Below, piece after piece: positions 33,136-42,366 of a stretch of DNA of 64,000 nt (its first letter is position 1; the number at the start of each line of letters is the position of its first letter). The notes below the pieces were generated by a model, which had not been told where the DNA came from, searched no databases, and saw only the letters and a program-made list of their open reading frames with translations. The translations under genes and the position numbers were made by a program. Source of the stretch: Oceanirhabdus sp. W0125-5 (GTDB lineage Bacteria > Bacillota > Clostridia > Clostridiales > Clostridiaceae); NCBI RefSeq assembly GCF_027938815.1, contig NZ_CP115913.1:5711130-5775129 (forward strand). Direction: 5' to 3'.

Positions 33136-33930
33136 TTATAATAAAAATTCATTTACTGTTTTATTAAACTTATTAGGTTTCTCAACATGTGTGTTATGTC
33201 CAACAGCACTTATTGTTTTATGCTGTATGTTAATATTTAACTTCTGAAACTCATTACCTATCTTCCTGTATTTTTCATCATATTCTCCACTAACATATAA
33301 TACAGGCATAGTTAAATTTACAATTTCCTCTTTAAAGCAAGGAAAATTTCCCTGTCCAGTACATATCAGTGTATTGGACAGTGCATGAGCTTCATTTGAT
33401 AGCCTTCTTTCACTTATTTCATATCTGATATTTTCAGGTAAATTTCTTTGTGATTCAAAGATACTTAAATTGGACCAATATTCATCAAACCACTCTATTC
33501 CTTTTTCTCTTATGCTCTTTGCTAATTCCTTATCCCATCTTCTCCTATTTACCCTATTTATGTGATCACTTTCACCATATGATGAACTTTCTAAAATTAA
33601 TTGAGTAATTTCATTTTCATAAGATAATGCATAAGCTAATGCTATCCTGCCACCCATGGAATAGCCTAACATTGAATATTTGTTTAATCCTAATTCTTTT
33701 ATAAGCTTATTAATATGATTAAGTATTACTTTTAAATCATAATATTCACTAGAGTAGGGCTTATCACTTTTCCCATGCCCAATAAAGTCAATTAAAATCA
33801 GTTTATATCCTTTTAATTCAAGGTACTTCCATGTACTAAGATTCTCAGAAAAACCATGGAGGCAAATAATTGGCTTTCCTTCTCCTTTTATTTGAACATG
33901 ATACTTAATATTTTCAATTTCTATAAACAT
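33136..33930 (-). CDS. menH: SHCHC synthase (alpha/beta hydrolase)
   Basis: A 264-residue alpha/beta hydrolase. The oxyanion region ICLHGFSENLSTW, nucleophile elbow LGYSMGGRIAL (Ser), and ISAVGHNTHVEKP (catalytic His) are visible. Position between menD and menB gives its role: removing pyruvate from SEPHCHC to form SHCHC. Confidence 0.9.
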   Translation of the reverse strand: MFIEIENIKYHVQIKGEGKPIICLHGFSENLSTWKYLELKGYKLILIDFIGHGKSDKPYSSEYYDLKVILNHINKLIKELGLNKYSMLGYSMGGRIALAYALSYENEITQLILESSSYGESDHINRVNRRRWDKELAKSIREKGIEWFDEYWSNLSIFESQRNLPENIRYEISERRLSNEAHALSNTLICTGQGNFPCFKEEIVNLTMPVLYVSGEYDEKYRKIGNEFQKLNINIQHKTISAVGHNTHVEKPNKFNKTVNEFLL

Positions 33931-33939
33931 AATGCCATC

Positions 33940-35589
33940 CTATATTTTTGTATATTTATCATGGAGCTCTTTGCTTAATTGTGAATCAATTTTGACTTCA
34001 ATTAACTTTATTCCTTTTACAGATAATGCCTTATTAAAGCAATTTTCAAATGATTCATAATTTTTCACTTCATAATATTTTAAGTTATACAAGCTCTCCG
34101 CCCCTTGAAAATTCATACCATGTGGGGTTAAAAATAAATATTCAAAATGCTTTTCTCTACTTTGTGGTAAATTCCTGAATATTCCTCCCCCATCATTATT
34201 GAATAGGACAATAGTTAAATTTAAATCATGTGTTTTTCCAACTAACAACCCGTTTAAATCATGGTAAAAAGATAAATCCCCTGTAACTAAAATTGTAGGT
34301 TTCTCAGACTCAGATACCCCTAAGGCTGTTGAAATTATACCTTCAATTCCATTTGCTCCTCTATTACATAACACTTTAACTTTTTGATTACGTGCTTCAA
34401 AAAAGTAGTCTACGTAACGAATTGACATACTATTTGATACAACTAAACGACTTTCATGTGGAAGCATGTTCTGTACCTTTTGAATGACTTTTCCTTCAAA
34501 CAAAGTCTTCTCATCTTTAACTTTATTCAATTGTTTACGAGTTTTCTTTTGATAACTTACCCATTTGTTCAAATAGTCTAAGACTGTATTTTCTATAAAA
34601 ATTGCCTTAGCAAACAATCTTGGTGATGAAATAATAAATTTTTTCGTAGAAACAGCAGAGTTTCTATATTCAAATACTTCATCTACTTGTATATATAACG
34701 CCTCTTTATGAATTGACAGAAACTGCTGTAATCTTTTTGATACAGGAACTTGCCCAAAGTGAATAATATAATCAGGCTTCAACTCCTTTTTAATATGATC
34801 ATCTTTTAGAAATACATCATAACTATCAATAATAATATTATTAGAATAATTTCTTATATTTGAGATTGGATCAGCTAATATAGGTGTTTTCAATCTTTCT
34901 CCCAATTCCATTACTTCTTCATGATAGTTGGAATAAGCGTCTCCACCACAGATAATAATCCCGCTTTTATCTTTAAATATAGAACTATCAAATATGCTCT
35001 GAACATCCCCATTTATAAATTCAAAGTTATTCTTTTCCCGTCCTGTAGTAAAATCTAATTCTTTAAAATCAGGGATTAATGGCTCTCTAATTGGTACATT
35101 AATGTGAGTTACTCCGTAAGGCTTTGTCATTGCACTACAGTATGCTTTTTCCATGATACTGCGTACATATTTATACATATTTACTCTTTCTTCTGGCAGT
35201 GCTAACTCTTCATAATATTTAACGTAACCTTGAAATATTTTATTTTGATCGATTGTCTGTGGTGCTCCAATATCCTGTAGTTCATGAGGACGATCCGCAC
35301 TTAAAACAATTAGTGGTACTCTTGAATATTTAGCTTCAATAATTGCTGGATAGTAATTTGCAACTGCTGTTCCTGAAGTACATAGCAAAACAACAGGCCT
35401 CTCATTTTCTTTTGCAATACCCAGAGCAAAGAACCCTGCAGACCTCTCATCAATATTAATATAAGTTTTAAAATCATGTTCACAGAATAACAAAGCCAAA
35501 GGCGTTGACCTAGAACCTGGGCTAATTACAACATCACGAATACCTAATTGATATAATTCATCAACTAAAGCAGCAAAATAGTTTGTCAT
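33940..35589 (-). CDS. menD: SEPHCHC synthase (thiamine-diphosphate enzyme)
   Basis: A 549-residue ThDP-dependent enzyme. N-terminal DVVISPGSRSTPLALLF and the glutamate region (NIDERSAGFFALG) are typical of MenD; ILVTGDLSFYHDLNGLL with the following NNDGGGIF is the ThDP/magnesium motif. It adds the succinyl semialdehyde unit from 2-oxoglutarate to isochorismate. It is the third gene of the operon, 16 bases after menF. Confidence 0.94.
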   Translation of the reverse strand: MTNYFAALVDELYQLGIRDVVISPGSRSTPLALLFCEHDFKTYINIDERSAGFFALGIAKENERPVVLLCTSGTAVANYYPAIIEAKYSRVPLIVLSADRPHELQDIGAPQTIDQNKIFQGYVKYYEELALPEERVNMYKYVRSIMEKAYCSAMTKPYGVTHINVPIREPLIPDFKELDFTTGREKNNFEFINGDVQSIFDSSIFKDKSGIIICGGDAYSNYHEEVMELGERLKTPILADPISNIRNYSNNIIIDSYDVFLKDDHIKKELKPDYIIHFGQVPVSKRLQQFLSIHKEALYIQVDEVFEYRNSAVSTKKFIISSPRLFAKAIFIENTVLDYLNKWVSYQKKTRKQLNKVKDEKTLFEGKVIQKVQNMLPHESRLVVSNSMSIRYVDYFFEARNQKVKVLCNRGANGIEGIISTALGVSESEKPTILVTGDLSFYHDLNGLLVGKTHDLNLTIVLFNNDGGGIFRNLPQSREKHFEYLFLTPHGMNFQGAESLYNLKYYEVKNYESFENCFNKALSVKGIKLIEVKIDSQLSKELHDKYTKI

Positions 35590-35605
35590 TAATTTCCCCT
35601 CTTAT

Positions 35606-36751
35606 CTATAGACTTTCTATTATTGTTTTTAATTTATTTTTTGTTTCAATATACTCATCTTTACAATCTGATTTTTCTACCACACCACAACCTGTATAAG
35701 CATAAATTTCATTTCCTTCAATGAGAGCAGATCTTATACCTACTACAAATATTCCATCTCCATTCCCATCAATAATACCAATTGGAGAAGCATATAATCC
35801 TCTCTCATGTTTTTCATATTTCTTAATCAATTCTAAAGCTGTGATAGTAGGATTTCCTCCTAAAGCAGGTGTAGGGTGCAGTCTCTTAACCCATTCCAAT
35901 ATTGTACTTTTCTTATCCTTTGCACATATATTTGTGTGTAGATGATGTAAATTTTTAAGTGTTAAAATTCCAGTCTTATCCACTTTAATTTCATTAGTAT
36001 ATTGATTCATAGTATTAACTATTGAATCAATAACTATTTTGTGTTCATAGAGGTTTTTTGAATCATTCAACAGAGTTTCTTTTCGTAATTCATCATCTAT
36101 TTCACTACGAGGAATTGTTCCAGCTAATGCATAACTTAAAATAGTATTTTTCTCTTTTTGAATCAAAACCTCTGGTGTTGCCCCTAAAAATGTCTTTCCA
36201 TTCTTATAGTAAGCAAAGCTAAAGCTATTAGGGTTTTTATCAATAAGATTTTGAAGTACACTTTCTACGTTTACAGAAATATCACACTGTATTTTAACTT
36301 CTCTTGAAATAACAACTTTATTTACTTTTTGGCTTATTATCTCATTATGAACATTAGAAAATAATTCTCTCCATTCTTCATAATCATCACTTGATAATTC
36401 ATAAGAATGTTTGGAAATTTTAATCTGAATATTTTCTATTTCAACTAAATCCTTAAAATAATATAGAATTTGTACTCCATCTTTTATAACAAGATAGTAT
36501 TCAAAAACAATAGTTTCATTTCCAATACTTGACCATTTTTCATCCTTTATAGTATTAAAAAATGTCATGGATGAAAAAGCATATAAACTATTCTTTAATT
36601 CTTCCTTACTTGAAATAGCTTTTAATCTTTGAGCTCCCATAATGAGTTCTTTTTTTAATGGATTATAAAATAAAAATCGTTCTTCATTTTTAAAATGATT
36701 CCAGAATGAAAGTGGATTATTTAATTTAAGTTTTTTCTTTTTATATACCAT
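35606..36751 (-). CDS. menF: Isochorismate synthase
   Basis: A 381-residue chorismate-binding enzyme. The active-site motifs FLGATPEVLIQ, YALAGTIPRS, LHPTPALGGNP and ASPIGIIDGNGDGIFVVGIRSA are intact. It converts chorismate to isochorismate, the first committed step of the classical menaquinone route. I use the ATG at 36751, with GGAGG nine bases upstream, rather than the longer frame. No entB- or dhbB-like gene is nearby, so it serves menaquinone, not a siderophore. Confidence 0.92.
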   Translation of the reverse strand: MVYKKKKLKLNNPLSFWNHFKNEERFLFYNPLKKELIMGAQRLKAISSKEELKNSLYAFSSMTFFNTIKDEKWSSIGNETIVFEYYLVIKDGVQILYYFKDLVEIENIQIKISKHSYELSSDDYEEWRELFSNVHNEIISQKVNKVVISREVKIQCDISVNVESVLQNLIDKNPNSFSFAYYKNGKTFLGATPEVLIQKEKNTILSYALAGTIPRSEIDDELRKETLLNDSKNLYEHKIVIDSIVNTMNQYTNEIKVDKTGILTLKNLHHLHTNICAKDKKSTILEWVKRLHPTPALGGNPTITALELIKKYEKHERGLYASPIGIIDGNGDGIFVVGIRSALIEGNEIYAYTGCGVVEKSDCKDEYIETKNKLKTIIESL

Positions 36752-36799
36752 ATCTTCCAACCTCCAATCTAAAGAACAAATGACCAAATAAAATATTAG

Positions 36800-37594
36800 T
36801 TAAATATTCATTATAAAATCCATCAGTTTATATAGATTCTCCTTATATTCCGAATCCTGTAATCCGCTAATTGCTTCCTTTGCCTTAGAAGCAAACTCAT
36901 GAGCATCATCCATAGTAACATGTTTTAATGTTTCAGGATCATCATCTTCAAAATCATCTTTAATTTGATACGCCATACCAAAATTCAAACCAAAGCTTTC
37001 CATATTCTGAACATCACTTTCTGAAGCACCTGCTAATACAGCACCTAATTTACAACATACACTCATAAATAAAGCTGTTTTCCCTTCAATAATTCTAAAA
37101 TATTTTTCACGGTCAATATTTCCTTTAGCTTGCTCTATCTCAGCAACACACATCTTGTAACTAAGAGACGCAATATCTTGTGAATATTCTACTGAAAACA
37201 AATTAGAAACTATAGAATACGCATAAGCAAATAAAGTATCTCCTGCTAATACAGCTAATTTATTACCAAAGGTATTATTTAATGTTTTTTGTCCTCTTCT
37301 AGTCATATCTTCATCAATTATGTCGTCGTGTACTAAACTTGCACTGTGTAATAATTCAAATGCCAAAGCTAGCTGAATTAAATTATCTTCATTAACATCT
37401 GCTTGTCCATTATCAACTGCACCAGCTGATAAAAATGTTAATGCTGGACGAAGATGTTTACCAGAATTTTTAAAGAAATATCCAAATAATTCACTAACAT
37501 CAGGAACTCCAGCATTAATCGCAAGATTATTTAGTTCATATTTAAGCTTAGTTATTTTCGGGTCGATTGGTTTATAAATATCATTCAATTTCAA
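36800..37594 (-). CDS. Polyprenyl diphosphate synthase (menaquinone side chain)
   Basis: A trans-isoprenyl diphosphate synthase. GKHLRPALTFLS, the first aspartate-rich motif LVHDDIIDEDMTRRG and the second DDFEDDDP-type motif (YQIKDDFED) are present, as is GKTALFMSVCCKLGA. It builds the polyprenyl chain used by MenA; chain length cannot be read reliably. A TTG at 37594 with GGGAG six bases before it is the likely start; an ATG at 37615 lacks a ribosome site. First gene of the ten-kilobase men-tatC operon, next to a conserved operator-promoter. Confidence 0.88.
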   Translation of the reverse strand: MKLNDIYKPIDPKITKLKYELNNLAINAGVPDVSELFGYFFKNSGKHLRPALTFLSAGAVDNGQADVNEDNLIQLALAFELLHSASLVHDDIIDEDMTRRGQKTLNNTFGNKLAVLAGDTLFAYAYSIVSNLFSVEYSQDIASLSYKMCVAEIEQAKGNIDREKYFRIIEGKTALFMSVCCKLGAVLAGASESDVQNMESFGLNFGMAYQIKDDFEDDDPETLKHVTMDDAHEFASKAKEAISGLQDSEYKENLYKLMDFIMNI

Positions 37595-37674
37595 TCTGCA
37601 CTCCCACACTTTCATAGTATTTTTAGTTAATCTTTTTATCTTAATAATGAATTTGTTATTTATTTGTCATTTAA

Positions 37675-37741
37675 ATTCTATCTATTCTAATGCTTATAAG
37701 CAATATTTCTTGACTATTGTCACATTGAGTCGATCATTGTA
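37675..37741 (-). promoter_or_regulatory. Promoter and operator of the men-tatC operon
   Basis: Leftward: operator core GACAATAGTC (37712-37721), 8-bp gap, TTGCTT (37698-37703), 17-bp spacer, TAGAAT (37675-37680). A weaker half-match (GATCATTGTA, 37732-37741) lies exactly 20 bp further upstream. Confidence 0.68.
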
Positions 37742-37761
37742 ATAAAAGGTAGTAAAACAAA

Positions 37762-37799
37762 TAATGCCCCGTTGATATAAAAATCTAACAGAGGCATTA
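37762..37799 (-). terminator. Terminator after the NDH-2 gene
   Basis: TAATGCC-type stem (37762-37772 with 37788-37799, with a bulge) followed leftward by T's, between the end of ndh and the men promoter. Confidence 0.5.
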
Positions 37800-37825
37800 A
37801 AATTTACAATATTTTTATTATTAAA

Positions 37826-39448
37826 TTAGTCAATAGTTAAGTAATTCTTTTTCACGAAACCAATTTTATTCCAAGCTTTCTTTAGTCTAGGTAGAACGTA
37901 GTAATCTAATCCTAAGCTCTTTCCTGCTCCACCCATTAAAGCTACACCAGACATTACATACCATAATATCTCAGAAGAGAATCCACCTGAAACACAAAGC
38001 ATTATTGCCATAACAATAGATGTAACAGCTGAAACACTTGTAAACAATCCACAAATTAATAATAATCCAATAATTACTTGTCCTATTTCCATACCTGCTG
38101 GATTATTAAGACCTTGTTGTAACCATTGATGACCTATAAAAATTCTTAATGGCACTAACCAAGTGTTTAGATAAGACTTATTTAAGTGTCCTCCAATTAA
38201 ACTTCTGTTATCCTTTACATGGAATATTTCATGTGATACATATGAACAACACTTACTAATTCCCGCTACTTGTAAAAAGTATACTACGTTAATAAAATGC
38301 TTTATAAACATAGCCATGAATCCTGTAACTCCAACCATTTTCCCAGGGAACCCAACAGTAGCAACTCCGTATTGTCCACCTATACATACCATACATCCAT
38401 GGAATGTTGGTTTATACGATTTCTTTTCTTTACCTTTTATATCAGCATAAATATTCTTAGCAACAAGTGGTGCTGAATGCTCTGCATTCTCAACCATTTG
38501 AGGTACTGGTCTTTCTTGTCCTTCTACAATATAGAATATATTATCTCCTACAACATAAACATTTTCATGATCTACTGATTGAAGTTTGTCATTAGTTACT
38601 ATTCTTTTTCTTCCATTTTGTTGAACCTCCAGATTACCCATCAGTTCAGAACCTTCAACTCCAGCAGCCCAAACTATTGTATTTGATTGAATACTTCCTT
38701 TATCTCCTAATGTAACAGATTCCTTAGAAACCTCAGTGATTTTTGCTCCTGTAATAATTTCAACTTCCAATTTCTTAAGTCGCTTTTCAGCCTTCTTAAT
38801 TAAATTATCAGATAAGATTGGCAGAATCTTAGGCATTGCATCTACAACATACAGTTTAACTTCTTCCTTATCTATACAGAATTTCTTACAAAGTCTCTCT
38901 TTGTATTCTCCTAATTCACCAACCAATTCAATACCAGTAAATCCACCACCTACAACAACAAATGTAAGCATTTTTCTTCTCTTTTCTTTGTCTGTTTCCT
39001 TTATTGCTTCTCTAAACATATGAAGAATATGAGCTTTCAAATTAACAGCATCATCGTATTCCCATAATTTTTTAGTGTATTCCTCTGCCCCTGGAATTCC
39101 AAAGAATGTAGGTTTTGAACCAGTACCAACAACTAAGTAATCATAGTCATATTCTTTATTATCTGATTTTAATACATTATTATCAAAATCAATGTTCTTG
39201 ATGTGATCTAGTACAACATTTACTTTTCTACCTGCAAATATTTTCTTTAGATCAATTTTAATAGACTCCTCAGCAACTCTTTCCGCTACTACTTCATGAA
39301 GCTCCGTACGCATAGTATGGTATGGGTTTTTATCAATAAGAGTAATTTCTACATCGTTATCATTTTTGAATTTATTAGCCAGCTTTTTAGCTGTTAATAA
39401 ACCACCATATCCACCACCAAGGAGCACAATTTTCTTCTTATTATTCAT
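37826..39448 (-). CDS. Type II NADH dehydrogenase fused to a DoxX-like membrane domain
   Basis: A 540-residue protein. Residues 1-400 form an NDH-2 flavoprotein: FAD motif VLLGGGYGGLLTAKKL, NADH motif VVVGGGFTGIELVGELGEY, and VYVVGDNIF near the second FAD contact. The last ~110 residues hold four hydrophobic helices of the DoxX family (VPLRIFIGHQWLQQGLNNPAG onward). NDH-2 passes electrons from NADH to quinone without proton pumping. A C-terminal DoxX fusion is unusual and may tether the enzyme firmly to the membrane. It is monocistronic with the island's operator upstream. Confidence 0.88.
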   Translation of the reverse strand: MNNKKKIVLLGGGYGGLLTAKKLANKFKNDNDVEITLIDKNPYHTMRTELHEVVAERVAEESIKIDLKKIFAGRKVNVVLDHIKNIDFDNNVLKSDNKEYDYDYLVVGTGSKPTFFGIPGAEEYTKKLWEYDDAVNLKAHILHMFREAIKETDKEKRRKMLTFVVVGGGFTGIELVGELGEYKERLCKKFCIDKEEVKLYVVDAMPKILPILSDNLIKKAEKRLKKLEVEIITGAKITEVSKESVTLGDKGSIQSNTIVWAAGVEGSELMGNLEVQQNGRKRIVTNDKLQSVDHENVYVVGDNIFYIVEGQERPVPQMVENAEHSAPLVAKNIYADIKGKEKKSYKPTFHGCMVCIGGQYGVATVGFPGKMVGVTGFMAMFIKHFINVVYFLQVAGISKCCSYVSHEIFHVKDNRSLIGGHLNKSYLNTWLVPLRIFIGHQWLQQGLNNPAGMEIGQVIIGLLLICGLFTSVSAVTSIVMAIMLCVSGGFSSEILWYVMSGVALMGGAGKSLGLDYYVLPRLKKAWNKIGFVKKNYLTID

Positions 39449-39528
39449 CTACTCACTCCTTAACATAAAATCTTTTAAACAAATCATATTTATAAGTAAT
39501 TTGGACATAATAATTCACTCTAAAAGTA

Positions 39529-39576
39529 ATCTTAACAGAACAAATTTACCTTTCAAAGGTTTCTTGACTATTGTCA
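39529..39576 (-). promoter_or_regulatory. Promoter and operator of the NDH-2 gene
   Basis: Leftward: operator TGACAATAGTCAA (39564-39576; core 39566-39575), 9-bp gap, TTGAAA (39551-39556), 16-bp spacer, TAAGAT (39529-39534). Only one operator is clear here. Confidence 0.65.
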
Positions 39577-39623
39577 CAGCGAACTTTCTATTGAGAATTC
39601 TTTATAATATTTTTTTATAACAA

Positions 39624-39643
39624 AAGGAGTCATTCGACTCCTT
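39624..39643. terminator. Terminator after bceB-like gene
   Basis: Perfect hairpin AAGGAGTC-ATTC-GACTCCTT with T/A runs, just downstream of the permease gene. Confidence 0.75.
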
Positions 39644-39651
39644 CTAAAAAT

Positions 39652-41511
39652 TTAATATTTAATATAATTAATAACTTCATGATACACTCTTTTTTTAGTT
39701 ACTAAATAATATATTGTTTGAAAAATCAGACACATGCTTATAAATTGAAAACCTGCAATTGATAAATTTAATCTTTGATAGCTTGGGTAGAAGATAAACA
39801 TATAGATGAATCCAATTAAAGCGCCTATCATACATGGAATGAAGAAAGTAAATATCATATCCTTCCCAATCATAACTTTAACTTCTTTATGCGAAATACC
39901 AATTCTCATAAGTTTCTTATATATTATCTTATCATTTTCAAGCTGAGAAAAATACTTGAAATATACTAATGATCCTGAAGATATAAAAAAGATTAAACAT
40001 ATAAAGCTGAATAAGAAAAATAATAGTCCATGCTCAGATTTTGATTTTTTTACTTCTCCCATAAGAGAATATACTTCTGGTATAACTTTTTCAATTTCAT
40101 AACCTTTTTTCCACTCATTCAAATTATATAAATATATTATATTACTATGCTCATTATTTTGCTGCTTTATTATCTCATAAAAATCTTCTTTTGAAATTAA
40201 ATAAATTGATTTTATTAAATCTGGGTGACGACTTATATAAACATTGTTCAAAACACTATTTATTTTAAATTTGTATTCATTGTTAAAAAAGGTTGCCTTT
40301 ATATTTATAGGTTCTTCCATAGCAGCTGTTGAAGTAAATCTTTCTAGTGATATAGCATTCCCTTTGGTTAACGTCAAACTTTTATCAAAAACATTGTTAT
40401 AATTCTCATCATAAATAAATATTGCCGATTCGCTTTCTATTGACATTTCAATAAATTGAAGTTTTTCTTCTTTTGTTATAGAAACATTCTGTTCCTTTAT
40501 TGTTTTCTCTAAAAAAGAATTATCTATTTTATCACTTCTACTCTCTACGTAAGTTAAATCATAGGTATTACCTTCCTTAACAACAGTTTCTATTCTTGTA
40601 TATTCATGATAAGTCATTATACCAAACATGAACATGACAAAATATGATATAGTTAGAGCAAATATAAATTTTTTATTAGAGCTTATTCTATGACGAAGAT
40701 TTGTGTTAAAAAGCAAGTTTTTATACCAAAGAGCTTTATTTCTTTTGCTAAGAAAACTAGTTAAATTGTGAAGCTGAGATAAAAACAAATTTAATCCTAT
40801 AAATGTTCCTGTTATTGTTCCGAAAAATACTATTTGACTTAACCCCTTAACATTAATAAATTTTATGTTTACAATGAATGATGAAACTATTAAAATCATT
40901 CCTATAATTCCCCATACAGGACTTTTAAATCCTATATCTTCTTTTTTTCTATTTTCCTTAAGGAGTTCATTTATATCAAGTTTTTTTGCTATGAATAAAC
41001 TTCTTATTAAGAGATATGAAAATATGATCACAAACATAATTAATGTATAGAAATAACTTTTTAAATGAAGTCCAAACGGTATATTTTTCAAATCCATTAT
41101 TTTAAGTATTGTTATAAAGAATAATCTTGAAAATACAGTACCTAATAAAAGTCCAAATACAGTTGCAGCACTTCCAATTATAATATTGTTTAGAAAAACA
41201 ATTGTTGATACCTTCCTTTTATCCATACCTAAAGCAAGGAATAATCCTAATTCTTTACTTATTCGTTTAATAAGCGTACCATTAACATAACTTATAAAAA
41301 ATATTGAGAATACCCCCAGTACAACTAAAGGAATTGATACTACAACTGCAAGCATATCAGGTATACCATAAGCACTTTTCACATTAAAATCATTAATCAA
41401 ATTCACTAAAATAAAGAAAAAAGCAATTGAAAGAGCAATACATAGAAAATATGCAAGATAATATCGTATACTACTCTTTAAATTCTTAAAAATAATCCCT
41501 TTAAAATTCAT
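39652..41511 (-). CDS. BceB-type ABC transporter permease
   Basis: A 619-residue permease with about ten hydrophobic segments and one large extracellular loop of roughly 200 residues (about 300-510), the layout of BceB/VraG transporters. FtsX-like regions flank the loop. These proteins recognise cell-wall-active antimicrobial peptides and signal to the partner histidine kinase. The ATG at 41511 follows GGAGGAG and overlaps the end of the ATPase gene by 11 bases. It is the last gene of the four-gene module. Confidence 0.87.
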   Translation of the reverse strand: MNFKGIIFKNLKSSIRYYLAYFLCIALSIAFFFILVNLINDFNVKSAYGIPDMLAVVVSIPLVVLGVFSIFFISYVNGTLIKRISKELGLFLALGMDKRKVSTIVFLNNIIIGSAATVFGLLLGTVFSRLFFITILKIMDLKNIPFGLHLKSYFYTLIMFVIIFSYLLIRSLFIAKKLDINELLKENRKKEDIGFKSPVWGIIGMILIVSSFIVNIKFINVKGLSQIVFFGTITGTFIGLNLFLSQLHNLTSFLSKRNKALWYKNLLFNTNLRHRISSNKKFIFALTISYFVMFMFGIMTYHEYTRIETVVKEGNTYDLTYVESRSDKIDNSFLEKTIKEQNVSITKEEKLQFIEMSIESESAIFIYDENYNNVFDKSLTLTKGNAISLERFTSTAAMEEPINIKATFFNNEYKFKINSVLNNVYISRHPDLIKSIYLISKEDFYEIIKQQNNEHSNIIYLYNLNEWKKGYEIEKVIPEVYSLMGEVKKSKSEHGLLFFLFSFICLIFFISSGSLVYFKYFSQLENDKIIYKKLMRIGISHKEVKVMIGKDMIFTFFIPCMIGALIGFIYMFIFYPSYQRLNLSIAGFQFISMCLIFQTIYYLVTKKRVYHEVINYIKY

Positions 41512-42265
41512 ATGATTCTCCTCCAATCACAGCTGTACAATTTAAAATATTTTCAAAGAATTCTTTTCTAGTTCCCTTTTTTACTATTTCCATATGGGTA
41601 TTTCCATCTTTAATAAATAAAATCCGATTAGCATAACTTGCAGCATAAGCATCATGTGTAACCATTAAAACTGTACTATTAAATTCTTCATTCATTTTAG
41701 TAAAACAGCTCATAATTGCTTTCGCTGACTTTGAATCCAAATTACCAGTTGGTTCATCTGCATAGATTATTGAAGGTTCATTCATCAATGCTCTGCTTAT
41801 AGCAATTCTCTGCCGCTGACCACCAGATACATTGCAAGGATATTTCTCACCAATCTCTGCTATACCAAAGCGATTCATTATTTCATCAGCCCTTGTTTCC
41901 ATAATTTCAGGCTTTTCACCATCAAGTATCAATGGTAACATAATATTTTCTTTAAGTGTCAAAGAATCTAATAGATTAAAGTCCTGGAATACAAACCCTA
42001 TATTTTTTCTTTTAAATGAAGCTAATGAATGATCATTCATACTACTTATGTCCTTTTCATTAATTATTATATTTCCTGAAGTAGGTTTATCCATTCCACT
42101 TAACATATTTAAAAGTGTTGACTTCCCACTACCTGAAGGACCCATTATTGCAACAAACTCTCCTTTTTCAATTTTTATAGAAACACTTGAAAGCGCCGTA
42201 GTTGCAGTAGTATCTTTTTTTCCACCATATATTTTTGTAATATTTTTTCCTTCTAAAATCATCAT
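41501..42265 (-). CDS. BceA-type ABC transporter ATP-binding protein
   Basis: A 254-residue ATPase: Walker A GPSGSGKSTLLN, signature VSGGQRQRIAISRAL, Walker B IIYADEPTGNLDS. The sequence is of the MacB/BceA class that works with FtsX-type permeases. CAGGAGG precedes the start. It lies between the kinase and permease genes of a Bce module that probably detoxifies peptide antibiotics. Confidence 0.92.
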   Translation of the reverse strand: MMILEGKNITKIYGGKKDTTATTALSSVSIKIEKGEFVAIMGPSGSGKSTLLNMLSGMDKPTSGNIIINEKDISSMNDHSLASFKRKNIGFVFQDFNLLDSLTLKENIMLPLILDGEKPEIMETRADEIMNRFGIAEIGEKYPCNVSGGQRQRIAISRALMNEPSIIYADEPTGNLDSKSAKAIMSCFTKMNEEFNSTVLMVTHDAYAASYANRILFIKDGNTHMEIVKKGTRKEFFENILNCTAVIGGESYEF

Positions 42266-42366
42266 ATTATTCCCTCCTGTATATGAACATTTAATTATTT
42301 TTTTAATTTATGCTTTAATTATAAAAGTTCAATGGAATCTTATCCATCGAACTTTATTAAATAATA

